NCBI RefSeq assembly: GCF_030297135.1
Contig: NZ_AP028065.1
Span: forward strand, 1-64,000
Direction of reading: 5' to 3'
Length of the DNA: 64,000 nucleotides
Origin: Pseudoalteromonas apostichopi
GTDB lineage: Bacteria; Pseudomonadota; Gammaproteobacteria; Enterobacterales; Alteromonadaceae
Shown: piece by piece, positions 33,323 through 42,325 of the stretch
Numbering within the stretch: the stretch's first letter is position 1
Layout of the letters: each line of letters opens with the position of its first letter
Notes under the pieces: model-generated
Told to the model about the DNA's origin: nothing
Databases searched by the model: none
The model's input: only the letters and a program-made list of their open reading frames with translations
Made by a program: the position numbers and the translations under genes

Positions 33323-33351
33323 TTGCAAAACAGCGCAGACCACACTATCTT
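33323..33351 (+). promoter_or_regulatory. Probable nrdA sigma-70 promoter
   Basis: -35 TTGCAA (33323-33328) and -10 TATCTT (33346-33351) with a 17-bp spacer, just downstream of the DnaA boxes. Confidence 0.55.
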
Positions 33352-33491
33352 GTGATCTGCAATTTAAACAACACCAGATATTGTGGCTAAATGTTATTCA
33401 ATTAGATCACCCTGGCGTTTAATAATAATAATTACATAAAGAATACCTTTGTCTTTACAACGATAATTTCCCAAGGAATACAGGCAAAACT

Positions 33492-35777
33492 ATGAACCAA
33501 CAGCTATCTGTAAGCAAACGTGACGGCCGTAAAGAGTCACTTGATCTAGATAAGATCCATCGCGTGATCGCTTGGGCCGCAGAAGGTCTAGAGAATGTGT
33601 CTGTCTCACAAGTTGAATTAAAATCTCATATTCAATTTTATGACGGCATTCGTACCGATGACATTCATGAAACCATCATCAAAGCTGCAGCTGATCAGAT
33701 CTCTAAAGATACGCCTGATTACCAATACCTAGCTGCTCGCTTAGCTGTATTCCATTTACGTAAAAAAGCGTACGGTCAATTTGAGCCGCCACGCTTATAT
33801 GATCACATCACGAAATTAGTTGAAGACAAACGTTATGATCAACACCTTTTGGTTGATTATACCGAGCAAGAAATTGACGAGTTAGATGCTTACATCGATC
33901 ACAACCGTGACCTAAACTTCAGCTACGCTGCTGTAAAGCAACTTGAAGGTAAGTATTTAGTTCAAAACCGTGTTACTGGTGAAATTTACGAAAGTGCACA
34001 GTTTTTATATATCTTAGTTGCTGCAAGCTTATTCTCTGATTATCCAAAAGAGACGCGTATTGATTACATCAAGCGTTTTTATGATGCAGTGTCTACCTTC
34101 AAAATTTCGTTACCTACGCCAATTATGGCAGGTGTTCGTACGCCTACACGTCAGTTCAGCTCATGTGTACTAATTGAATGTGGTGATAGCCTAGACTCTA
34201 TTAATGCGACATCATCTGCGATCGTTAAATATGTTTCGCAACGTGCTGGTATTGGTATTAATGCGGGTCGCATTCGTGCGCTTGGTAGCCCTATTCGTAA
34301 TGGCGAAGCGTACCACACAGGTTGTATTCCATTTTATAAGCACTTCCAAACTGCTGTTAAGAGCTGTTCACAAGGTGGTGTTCGTGGCGGCGCAGCTACG
34401 CTGTTCTACCCACTTTGGCATTTGGAAGTTGAAAATTTATTAGTTCTAAAGAACAACCGTGGTGTTGATGATAACCGTGTACGTCACCTTGACTACGGTG
34501 TGCAGTTCAACAAATTAATGTATAGCCGTTTAATCAAAGATGATTACATCACATTATTTAGCCCATCAGATGTTCCGGGTCTATACGATGCATTCTTTGA
34601 AGATCAAGCGAAGTTTGATGAGCTATACATCAAGTACGAGCAAGACGAGTCAATTCGTAAAAAACGTATTAAAGCGATTGAGTTATTCTCAATGTTTGCA
34701 CAAGAGCGTGCGAGCACAGGTCGAATTTACTTACAAAACGTTGACCACTGTAATACGCACAGCCCGTTTATCTCGACTGTTGCGCCAATTCGTCAATCTA
34801 ACCTATGTTTAGAAATTGCATTACCAACTAAGCCTCTTAGCAATGTAATGGACGAAGAAGGTGAAATTGCCCTTTGTACGCTTTCAGCGTTTAACTTAGG
34901 TGCAATTGAGTCACTTGATGAATTAGAAGAGCTTGCAGAGCTTGCTGTACGTGCTCTTGATAACTTACTTGATTTCCAAGACTACCCTGTTCCTGCGGCT
35001 AAAAACGCAACTATGGGTCGTCGTACGCTAGGTATTGGTGTTATTAACTACGCATACTACTTAGCGAAGAACGGTAAGCGTTACTCAGATGGCAGCGCAA
35101 ATGCCCTAACTCACAAAACATTTGAAGCAATTCAATACTATCTAATGAAAGCATCAAATGAGTTAGCGAAAGAACGTGGTGCGTGTCCTAAGTTTAACGA
35201 GACAACGTATTCTCAAGGCATTATGCCAACAGATACTTATAAGCGTGACCTAGATCAGTTCTGTGATGAACCTCTTCACTTAGATTGGGATTCATTACGC
35301 GAAAGCATTAAAGAGCATGGTATGCGTAACTCTACGTTATCTGCACTTATGCCTTCAGAGACATCATCGCAAATCTCTAACGCAACAAATGGTATTGAGC
35401 CACCACGAGGTCATATCAGCGTTAAAGCAAGTAAAGATGGTATCTTAAAGCAAGTAGTTCCAGATTATGAAAATCTGAAAGATAACTACGAGCTACTGTG
35501 GGATATTCCTTCAAACGATGGTTACCTACAGCTTGTTGGTATTATGCAAAAATTCGTTGACCAAACGATCTCTGCAAACACCAACTATGATCCATCTAAG
35601 TATGAAGGCGGTAAAGTACCTATGAAGGTGCTATTAAAAGACCTACTGACTGCGTACAAACTCGGTGTTAAAACCCTGTACTATCACAATACACGTGATG
35701 GTGCATCAGACTCTCAAGATGAGTTAACACCAGAGGTAGAAGATGACGGTTGTGCAGGCGGCGCTTGTAAAATCTAA
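33492..35777 (+). CDS. nrdA: Ribonucleoside-diphosphate reductase class Ia, alpha subunit
   Basis: 761 residues, the length of E. coli NrdA. It reduces NDPs to dNDPs aerobically with NrdB. An N-terminal ATP-cone (SKRDGRKESLDLDKIHRVIAWAAEGL) gives dATP feedback control. The catalytic barrel includes the Cys of FSSCVLIECGDS and NLCLEIALPTKP with the thiyl-radical Cys, and PSETSSQISNATNGIEPPRG. The C-terminal CAGGACKI Cys pair relays reducing equivalents from thioredoxin. It is the first gene of nrdA-nrdB-yfaE, behind NrdR and DnaA boxes. Confidence 0.98.
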   Translation: MNQQLSVSKRDGRKESLDLDKIHRVIAWAAEGLENVSVSQVELKSHIQFYDGIRTDDIHETIIKAAADQISKDTPDYQYLAARLAVFHLRKKAYGQFEPPRLYDHITKLVEDKRYDQHLLVDYTEQEIDELDAYIDHNRDLNFSYAAVKQLEGKYLVQNRVTGEIYESAQFLYILVAASLFSDYPKETRIDYIKRFYDAVSTFKISLPTPIMAGVRTPTRQFSSCVLIECGDSLDSINATSSAIVKYVSQRAGIGINAGRIRALGSPIRNGEAYHTGCIPFYKHFQTAVKSCSQGGVRGGAATLFYPLWHLEVENLLVLKNNRGVDDNRVRHLDYGVQFNKLMYSRLIKDDYITLFSPSDVPGLYDAFFEDQAKFDELYIKYEQDESIRKKRIKAIELFSMFAQERASTGRIYLQNVDHCNTHSPFISTVAPIRQSNLCLEIALPTKPLSNVMDEEGEIALCTLSAFNLGAIESLDELEELAELAVRALDNLLDFQDYPVPAAKNATMGRRTLGIGVINYAYYLAKNGKRYSDGSANALTHKTFEAIQYYLMKASNELAKERGACPKFNETTYSQGIMPTDTYKRDLDQFCDEPLHLDWDSLRESIKEHGMRNSTLSALMPSETSSQISNATNGIEPPRGHISVKASKDGILKQVVPDYENLKDNYELLWDIPSNDGYLQLVGIMQKFVDQTISANTNYDPSKYEGGKVPMKVLLKDLLTAYKLGVKTLYYHNTRDGASDSQDELTPEVEDDGCAGGACKI

Positions 35778-35796
35778 TTAAATTAATAACATAACA

Positions 35797-35820
35797 AAAG
35801 CGGGCTCATTAGCCCGCTTT
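35797..35820 (+). terminator. Hairpin between nrdA and nrdB
   Basis: Perfect 10-bp GC-rich stem AAAGCGGGCT / AGCCCGCTTT with a CATT loop in the 70-base gap. The T-run is only three bases, so it may attenuate or protect the 3' end of the nrdA message rather than fully terminate. Confidence 0.55.
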
Positions 35821-35847
35821 GTCCTGACTGTTTTTTGAGAAATCACT

Positions 35848-36978
35848 ATGTCTTATACAACTTTTAGCCGAAATCATAATAACCAATTACAAGAACCGAT
35901 GTTTTTCGGCCAAACGGTAAACGTGTCACGTTACGACCAACAAAAGTACCCTATCTTCGAAAAGCTAATCGAAAAGCAACTTTCGTTCTTTTGGCGTCCT
36001 GAAGAGGTTGATGTAAGTAAAGACCGTCTTGACTTCCAAGCATTACCAGATCACGAAAAGCACATCTTTTTAAGTAACTTAAAATATCAAACTTTACTTG
36101 ATAGTGTGCAAGGTCGTTCACCTAACGTTGCGTTACTACCAATTGTGTCTATTCCTGAATTAGAAACGTGGATTGAAACATGGGCGTTTAGTGAAACGAT
36201 TCACAGCCGTTCATACACACACATTATTCGTAACGTGACGCAATCTCCTGAGCTTATCTTTGATGATATCGTAAGCAACGAGAAAATCAGCGAGCGTGCT
36301 GATGCCGTTACTAAATATTACGACGATTTAATCAACATGATTTCTGTTTACAACCTTTACGGTGAAGGAAAACATGTAATCAACGGTGAAGAGGTTAAAG
36401 TCAGTTTATTTGACCTTAAAAAGCAACTTTATCTTGCTATGATGTCGGTGAATATTCTAGAAGCTATCCGTTTCTATGTTAGCTTTGCCTGTTCATTTGC
36501 ATTCGCAGAGCGTGAATTAATGGAAGGTAATGCGAAAATTATCAAGTTAATTGCACGTGATGAAGCTCTACACCTTTCTGGTACACAACACATCTTAAAC
36601 ATTATGCAAGAAGGTAAAGACGATCCAGAAATGGCCATCGTTGCCGCACAATGTCGCGAAGAAGCGATTCAGATGTTTGTTGAAGCAGCTGAGCAAGAAA
36701 AAGATTGGGCAGAGTATCTTTTCAAAGATGGTTCAATGATTGGTCTGAACAAAGATATCTTATGTCAATACGTTGAATACATCACTAATGCCCGTATGAC
36801 TGCAGTAGGCCTACCAGCACAGTTCGAAAGTAAGAGTAACCCTATTCCGTGGATCAACTCTTGGTTAGTATCTGACAATGTTCAAGTTGCCCCACAAGAA
36901 GCTGAGATTAGCTCTTACCTTGTTGGCCAAATTGATTCTCAAGTTGATGCATCTGACTTTGGTGACTTCGACCTGTAA
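35848..36978 (+). CDS. nrdB: Ribonucleoside-diphosphate reductase class Ia, beta subunit
   Basis: A 376-residue ferritin-like protein that holds the di-iron centre and the stable tyrosyl radical. Motifs SVQGRSPNVALLP, WAFSETIHSRSYTHIIRN (iron ligands Glu/His and the radical Tyr in SRSYTH), EAIRFYVSFACSFAF, and KIIKLIARDEALHLSGTQH (Glu/His ligands) are intact. The C-terminus (ASDFGDFDL) is the alpha-subunit docking peptide. It overlaps the yfaE-like gene by one base. Confidence 0.98.
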   Translation: MSYTTFSRNHNNQLQEPMFFGQTVNVSRYDQQKYPIFEKLIEKQLSFFWRPEEVDVSKDRLDFQALPDHEKHIFLSNLKYQTLLDSVQGRSPNVALLPIVSIPELETWIETWAFSETIHSRSYTHIIRNVTQSPELIFDDIVSNEKISERADAVTKYYDDLINMISVYNLYGEGKHVINGEEVKVSLFDLKKQLYLAMMSVNILEAIRFYVSFACSFAFAERELMEGNAKIIKLIARDEALHLSGTQHILNIMQEGKDDPEMAIVAAQCREEAIQMFVEAAEQEKDWAEYLFKDGSMIGLNKDILCQYVEYITNARMTAVGLPAQFESKSNPIPWINSWLVSDNVQVAPQEAEISSYLVGQIDSQVDASDFGDFDL

Positions 36979-37250
36979 TGTGCTCAAACAAAACTGCAGA
37001 GGTTATCCTTGCAGGAACAGACAGCCAGAGTCTTGAATTTGATTCTGGCTGTTCATCTCTCCTTGAATGCCTAGAACAAAACAAAATTGATGTCCCTTAC
37101 CAATGCCGTGAAGGCTATTGTGGCGCATGCCGTGCTAAACTAGTCGAAGGTGATGTGAGTTATAATCAAGAGCCACTCGCGTTTGTGCGGGCAGGTGAAG
37201 TATTACTATGTTGTAGTAAACCCAATGGAAAAGTAAAACTTGAGCTTTAA
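36978..37250 (+). CDS. yfaE: 2Fe-2S ferredoxin of the NrdAB operon (YfaE)
   Basis: A 90-residue plant-type [2Fe-2S] ferredoxin with the cluster motif C-x4-C-x2-C as CREGYCGAC and the fourth Cys in VLLCCSKP. In E. coli YfaE helps maintain the NrdB diferric-tyrosyl cofactor. Its position, sharing a base with the nrdB stop (TAATG), supports the same role. Its 3' end overlaps the convergent YaeQ-like gene by 4 bases. Confidence 0.93.
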   Translation: MCSNKTAEVILAGTDSQSLEFDSGCSSLLECLEQNKIDVPYQCREGYCGACRAKLVEGDVSYNQEPLAFVRAGEVLLCCSKPNGKVKLEL

Positions 37251-37774
37251 TGCCATACAAGCTCGCTAGTTTGGTAGAAATTTTCTCTATCAGAGACACT
37301 CACCATTTGCTGATCAATTGTAACATCCCACTGTAGATTTTTGGTTAAATGACTCGCCAACTGCTCAATGAAGTTATCATCAAACGCAATTAAATGACCA
37401 TTACTGATCAGCTCCAACTGATGTTCATTTTCTTGTAACCAATTGTTGTTTAATGTTGTTACAACCCAAAGCTCGTCAACTCTTTTAGCTATTTTATTGA
37501 GTTGTAAAATATCCGGTTGGTCAACAGCAAGCCATGTTTGATAATGCTCATCTAATGCTTTTATTGACACATCCGGTTCGCCATGACTGAACTTTGCATT
37601 CAGCATCGCTGTTTCGTTGTGTGAAAATAAGCAATAACTTAAAAGCTTAAGAACAAAGTGTTGATAGCTTTCACGACGGTCACAAGCAGTAGTAAACACC
37701 TCTTTGTGATTGCGGTGCTCTCTTAAATCAGCAATGGTGAAATTTGCTTTAAAGACTCTATTTTTATCAGACAT
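37247..37774 (-). CDS. YaeQ-family protein
   Basis: A 175-residue protein of the YaeQ family, judged by the conserved N-terminal pattern (FKANFTIADLREH...A.HPSE-like segment, QHFVLKLLSYCLFSH, GEPDVSIK, WLAVDQPD...KIAKRVDELWVVT). YaeQ has a PD-(D/E)xK nuclease-like fold; the visible E/D and K residues (GEPDVSI, with later VDELW) fit the fold, but activity is not established. It is similar in length to E. coli YaeQ (181). It is convergent with yfaE and divergent from the Zur-controlled receptor gene, so the Zur boxes could affect it too. Confidence 0.82.
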   Translation of the reverse strand: MSDKNRVFKANFTIADLREHRNHKEVFTTACDRRESYQHFVLKLLSYCLFSHNETAMLNAKFSHGEPDVSIKALDEHYQTWLAVDQPDILQLNKIAKRVDELWVVTTLNNNWLQENEHQLELISNGHLIAFDDNFIEQLASHLTKNLQWDVTIDQQMVSVSDRENFYQTSELVWH

Positions 37775-37843
37775 AAGATTTAGCCATCCAAAAGTAACAG
37801 CCTAAGTATAGTGTATGGTGTTAAAATCGCGACTTAATGGAAA

Positions 37844-37894
37844 GTTATAGTATAACGTTATTGCGATTGAAAAATTGCAGTGTTATATTATAAC
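37844..37894. promoter_or_regulatory. Two Zur-like boxes upstream of the zinc receptor
   Basis: Two palindromic cores GTTATAGTATAAC (37844-37856) and GTTATATTATAAC (37882-37894), 38 bp centre to centre. Each matches the gammaproteobacterial Zur consensus core (GTTATANTATAAC) exactly. They lie between the divergent YaeQ-like gene and the TonB receptor gene. Confidence 0.82.
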
Positions 37895-37925
37895 GCAACA
37901 CTTAACAACAAACTTAGAAGTAGTA

Positions 37926-40331
37926 ATGATGAAACAAGTTTCAATTCTTTCTAGTGCTGTTGCCGCTGCGCTGTTTTCTCAATCCACAATGGCTGCTGTG
38001 ATCACAGGTCAAGTATTAGATAAAAACCAACAACCTATCAGCAATGCTGAAATACACGTACACGGTAAATCTCAAAGCGTTGTTACTGACAAACAAGGTC
38101 AGTTTAAAATTGATGTAGACAACCAAGGTCAACTACACATCAGTAAAAATAATTTCATCGATAAACGCATTGCTATTAATGGTGACGATCAAAACCTAGT
38201 CGTTACTCTTACACCTACTTCCGTTGAAACGGTTGTTGTTTATGCATCAGCACTTCATAAGAATAGTCTTGAGATGATTTCGCCAGTTAATGTATTAGCG
38301 GGCGATGAACTAAAAGACAAGGCTAAACCTACACTAGGCGAAACACTAAAAGGTTTACCCGGTGTTAATGCAAGCTATTTTGGCCCTGTATCTTCTAGCC
38401 CAATTATTCGTGGTTTAGATGGTCCGCGTGTAAAAATCACCCAAAATGGTCTTGATAGCAGCGATGCATCACGAATTGGTCCAGATCACGCAACATCGAA
38501 CGACAGCTTAGCAGCTGAGCAAATCGAAGTACTTCGCGGCCCTGCTACCCTACTTTATGGCTCTGGCGCAATTGGTGGTGTGGTCAACGTAGTTGATAAC
38601 CGTATTCCAACGGATAACATTGATACTTTAACAGGTGCTGCACAATACACTCACGATACGGTATCAAATACCAACACTTATGCTGCAAAACTTGAAACCG
38701 GTAACGATGGTTTTAACTTCCATTTTGATGGTACTAAGCGTAAAGGTCATGACTACAAAACACCAACGTTCGAGCTTCCTGAAGAGCATGACGAACATGA
38801 AGGTGAAGATCATGAAGAACACGAAACAGCTAACAGTGTTGAAAACACCTTTATCGATAGCCAAACTGTTAACTTTGGTACAAGTTATGTTGGCGACCAC
38901 CTAACACTGGGTGTTTCTTATGGTCGTATCGAAACTGATTATGGTATTCCTGCTCATTCACACCATCATCATGCGCATGACGAGCAAGATGAACATGAAG
39001 ACGAGCATGATCAACATGAAGAACCTGTTTTCGCTCAGCTAGAGCAAGATCGCTGGCAAGGTTACATGAGCTATGCACTTCATGATAACTGGATTGAAAA
39101 TATCTCACTACGCGTTGGCTACACCGACTATAAACATGCAGAAATTGAAGATGGTGCCGTGGGAACAGTGTTTACAAACAAAACAACTGAAGCACGTGCA
39201 ACCGTTGAGCACAAGTTAGGCCTTTGGCACGGCATGGCAGGTTATCACTACACTGAGTCTGACTACGATGCAGATGGTGAAGAAGCTTTTACACCTGCAA
39301 GTGTGACTAAAACAAACGCAATTTTTATGCTTGAAGAGCGCCAGTTTGGTGATGTGACTGTTGAGCTAGGTGCACGCCTTGAAGATTACCAAATCGACTC
39401 TGCTGTAAGCATGGCTGAGCATCATCATGATCACGATCATGAAGAGGAAGAAGAGCACCATGACGAAGAAGCTGAAATCATCAACTACAGTGAAGATTTC
39501 ACAAACCTGAGCTTATCTGCAGGTGCAATTTGGCAATATCAAGAAGGCCAAAGTGTAGCTTTAAGTGTGTCTCGTTCTGAACGTGCGCCACTAAGTGCTG
39601 AATTACTGTCAAACGGTGTTCATATCGCAACAGGTACCTACGAGCTTGGCTTAGGTTATCATATTGAAGACAGCGAAATTCATTTTGAGCCAGAGGATAT
39701 CGAGCAAGAAACTGCAACCAACTTTGATTTAAGTTTCCGCCGTTTTATTGGTGATTTTGGTTATACAGTTAACTTCTTCTATAACGACATTGAAAACTAC
39801 TACTACCAGCAAAATACAGGTTTGGTATTTGATGAAGAGCATGGCTTAGAATCTGCAGCTGAAGCAGACGTAGATGCAATAGCGGTTTATCAGTTCAGTA
39901 GTAAAGATGCAAAACTATACGGCATTGAATTTGACGTACACTATCAAGTAACGCCAAGTGCCTTGGTTAAAGTGTTTGGTGATTCAACAACCGCTAAACT
40001 AAAAGATGATGAAGGTTATTTACCTCGTATCCCAGCTAATAAACTAGGCTCTGAATTACAGTACACAATTGCTGATTGGAAATTTAGCCTAACAGGGACT
40101 CATTATTTTGAGCAGTCTGACATTACTGCTTACGAGACAAAAACTGACGGTTATACCCAGTTTGATGCATCAGCAAACTATCAACTTGACCTAGGTCCTG
40201 TGGATACACAACTTTATATCAATGTTGACAACTTAACCGATGAATTAGGCTTCGTACACAGTTCATTTATTAAAGAAAAGGCTCCACTACCAGGTCGTAA
40301 CTTCAGCCTAGGTATTCGTGGCTATTTTTAA
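37926..40331 (+). CDS. ZnuD-like TonB-dependent zinc receptor with His-rich loops
   Basis: Outer-membrane TonB-dependent receptor, 801 residues from the chosen start. Signal peptide MMKQVSILSSAVAAALFSQSTMAA; an added carboxypeptidase-regulatory-like domain (GQVLDKNQQPISNAEIHVHG); a plug (PTLGETLKGLPGVNASYFG, IIRGLDGPRVKI, EQIEVLRGPATLLYG); then a beta-barrel. Three long His/Asp/Glu loops (EEHDEHEGEDHEEHE; HSHHHHAHDEQDEHED; EHHHDHDHEEEEEHHDEE) are metal-capture sequences as in ZnuD. With two Zur boxes upstream, zinc uptake under limitation is the likely role. The longer frame from 37875 would start inside the second Zur box, so ATG 37926 is preferred. Confidence 0.92.
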   Translation: MMKQVSILSSAVAAALFSQSTMAAVITGQVLDKNQQPISNAEIHVHGKSQSVVTDKQGQFKIDVDNQGQLHISKNNFIDKRIAINGDDQNLVVTLTPTSVETVVVYASALHKNSLEMISPVNVLAGDELKDKAKPTLGETLKGLPGVNASYFGPVSSSPIIRGLDGPRVKITQNGLDSSDASRIGPDHATSNDSLAAEQIEVLRGPATLLYGSGAIGGVVNVVDNRIPTDNIDTLTGAAQYTHDTVSNTNTYAAKLETGNDGFNFHFDGTKRKGHDYKTPTFELPEEHDEHEGEDHEEHETANSVENTFIDSQTVNFGTSYVGDHLTLGVSYGRIETDYGIPAHSHHHHAHDEQDEHEDEHDQHEEPVFAQLEQDRWQGYMSYALHDNWIENISLRVGYTDYKHAEIEDGAVGTVFTNKTTEARATVEHKLGLWHGMAGYHYTESDYDADGEEAFTPASVTKTNAIFMLEERQFGDVTVELGARLEDYQIDSAVSMAEHHHDHDHEEEEEHHDEEAEIINYSEDFTNLSLSAGAIWQYQEGQSVALSVSRSERAPLSAELLSNGVHIATGTYELGLGYHIEDSEIHFEPEDIEQETATNFDLSFRRFIGDFGYTVNFFYNDIENYYYQQNTGLVFDEEHGLESAAEADVDAIAVYQFSSKDAKLYGIEFDVHYQVTPSALVKVFGDSTTAKLKDDEGYLPRIPANKLGSELQYTIADWKFSLTGTHYFEQSDITAYETKTDGYTQFDASANYQLDLGPVDTQLYINVDNLTDELGFVHSSFIKEKAPLPGRNFSLGIRGYF

Positions 40332-40356
40332 TCTGATTTAACTTTTAATAGTTATA

Positions 40357-40393
40357 AAAAAACCCTTTCACTTTAAAAGTGAAAGGGTTTTTT
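40357..40393. terminator. Bidirectional terminator, zinc receptor / glnS
   Basis: Long perfect stem AACCCTTTCACTT / AAGTGAAAGGGTT with A and T runs flanking both arms, between two convergent genes. Confidence 0.9.
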
Positions 40394-40429
40394 ATTAAGC
40401 TTAGAAACTTAAACAATTAGTAAAGGGGT

Positions 40430-42097
40430 TTAGCCTTTCTGTTCAATCTTCGCCCATGAATCTCGAAGACCCACAGTTTGATTGAATACTAATGAATCTG
40501 CTTTGCTATCACGACAGAAATAGCCTGTACGCTCAAACTGGAAGCCCTGCTCTGCTTGTGCATTTGCAAGCGATGGCTCAACTTTAGCATTTGCAAGAAC
40601 CACAAGTGATTCAGGGTTTAGTGTTGCGTTAAAGTCTTCTGCTGCAGCTGGGTTTGGTACGTTAAATAAACGGTCGTATAAACGAACTTCAGCTGTGATA
40701 GATTCACTTGCTGATACCCAGTGAATTACACCTTTAACCTTACGGCCATCACTTGGGTTTTTACCCAGAGTTTCAGGATCGTAAGAACAGTAGATAGTCG
40801 TGATTTCGCCATTTTCGTCTTTTTCAACGCGCTCAGCTTTAATTACATATGCACCACGTAAACGTACTTCTTTATCAAGCACTAAACGCTTGAACTTGTT
40901 GTTTGCTTCTTCACGGAAGTCTTCACGCTCGATATAAAGCTCACGAGTGAAAGGCACATCACGGCGACCCATCTCTTCTTTATTCGGGTGATTTGCAACA
41001 GACAAGGTTTCTACTTTATCTGCGTCATAGTTCTCGATAACAACCTTGACCGGATCAAGAACAGCCATTGCACGTGGTGCATGCTCATTTAGGTCTTCAC
41101 GGATACATGCTTCTAACATGCCCATTTCAACCATGTTTTCTTGTTTAGTGACACCGATGCGTGAACAAAATTCACGTACTGAGGCAGGTGTATAACCACG
41201 ACGACGTAGACCAGCAATCGTTGGCATACGTGGGTCGTCCCATCCTTCAACATGACCATTAACTACTAAGTCGTTTAATTTACGCTTAGACATAATGGTG
41301 TATTCAAGATTTAATCGTGAAAACTCGATTTGTTGCGGATGACACTCAAGGCTGATGTTATCTAATACCCAATCGTATAAACGACGGTTATCTTGGAATT
41401 CAAGCGTACATAATGAATGTGTGATGCCTTCTAGCGCGTCGGAAATACAATGCGTGAAGTCGTACATTGGATAAATGCACCATTTGTCGCCCGTTTGGTG
41501 GTGATGAGCAAAACGTACACGGTATAAGATCGGATCACGCAATACCATAAATGAGCTTGCCATGTCGATTTTTGCACGCAGTACACACTCGCCTTCTTTG
41601 AATTCGCCATTTCGCATTTTTTCAAAAAGCGCTAGGTTTTCTTCAACTGGCGTGTCGCGGTAAGGACTGTTTTTACCTGGTTCTTTCAAAGTACCACGGT
41701 ATTCTCTTGCTTGATCAGGAGATAAGAAACATACATATGCAAGGCCTTTTTCGATAAGCTCAACAGCATAACCATATAAAGCATCGAAATAGTTAGATGA
41801 ATACTTAATTTCACCATCCCATTTAAAACCTAACCACTGCACATCTTCTTTAATTGAGTTTACGTAGTTGATGTCTTCTTTTTCTGGATTCGTATCATCA
41901 AAACGTAAATTACAAAGACCTTGATAATCTTGGGCGATACCAAAATTCAAACAAATAGACTTCGCGTGACCAATGTGTAAAAAACCATTTGGTTCTGGTG
42001 GAAAACGCGTGTGTGTAGTCGCATGCTTACCGCTTGCGAGATCTTCATCGATACGCGTTCTAATAAAGTTACTTGGGCGATTCTCAATTTCCGCCAT
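40430..42097 (-). CDS. glnS: Glutaminyl-tRNA synthetase
   Basis: Class I aminoacyl-tRNA synthetase charging tRNA-Gln directly. HIGH-type motif PPEPNGFLHIGHAKS and the KMSKS-type motif IMSKRKL are intact; the C-terminal half is the anticodon-binding beta-barrel (VRLRGAYVIKAERVEKDENGEITTIYCSYDP). The start is placed at MAEIENRPSNFIR (555 residues; E. coli 554), with AGAGGA 10 nt upstream. The in-frame ATG at 42124 adds nine residues but has no ribosome binding site. Its presence implies the cell does not depend on GatCAB for Gln-tRNA. Confidence 0.97.
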   Translation of the reverse strand: MAEIENRPSNFIRTRIDEDLASGKHATTHTRFPPEPNGFLHIGHAKSICLNFGIAQDYQGLCNLRFDDTNPEKEDINYVNSIKEDVQWLGFKWDGEIKYSSNYFDALYGYAVELIEKGLAYVCFLSPDQAREYRGTLKEPGKNSPYRDTPVEENLALFEKMRNGEFKEGECVLRAKIDMASSFMVLRDPILYRVRFAHHHQTGDKWCIYPMYDFTHCISDALEGITHSLCTLEFQDNRRLYDWVLDNISLECHPQQIEFSRLNLEYTIMSKRKLNDLVVNGHVEGWDDPRMPTIAGLRRRGYTPASVREFCSRIGVTKQENMVEMGMLEACIREDLNEHAPRAMAVLDPVKVVIENYDADKVETLSVANHPNKEEMGRRDVPFTRELYIEREDFREEANNKFKRLVLDKEVRLRGAYVIKAERVEKDENGEITTIYCSYDPETLGKNPSDGRKVKGVIHWVSASESITAEVRLYDRLFNVPNPAAAEDFNATLNPESLVVLANAKVEPSLANAQAEQGFQFERTGYFCRDSKADSLVFNQTVGLRDSWAKIEQKG

Positions 42098-42325
42098 AGG
42101 AGCATAATCCTCTGAATATTGCATGGTGACAAAACTAATGCATTATTACAAAAACAAACCCTAACATACAGTAGTAGAATCATGTTTATTGAAGATATTA
42201 AGTCGATTGTTGAATACATAGTTCACAGACTCAACAAAAACGGTAAAAAAATTGTTCTAACGCAATAAAATGATCATTGACTAACGATATAGTGCCACTA
42301 GTTTCACTACCAATAAGGAAAAAAG

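Larger units (their letters stand above)
33100..33491. other. nrdA upstream regulatory region
   Basis: About 390 bases without a gene. In order: NrdR boxes (to 33133), an AT-rich stretch, two DnaA-type boxes (33283-33302), a sigma-70 promoter (33323-33351) and a roughly 135-base leader before the nrdA ATG. Confidence 0.7.

Noticed and set aside
37875..37925. 17-residue extension of the zinc receptor
   Set aside because: It overlaps the second Zur box and would bury the signal peptide; the ATG pair at 37926 gives a normal signal sequence.
42098..42124. Nine-residue extension of GlnS
   Set aside because: No ribosome binding site precedes it; the ATG at 42097 has AGAGGA and gives the E. coli length.
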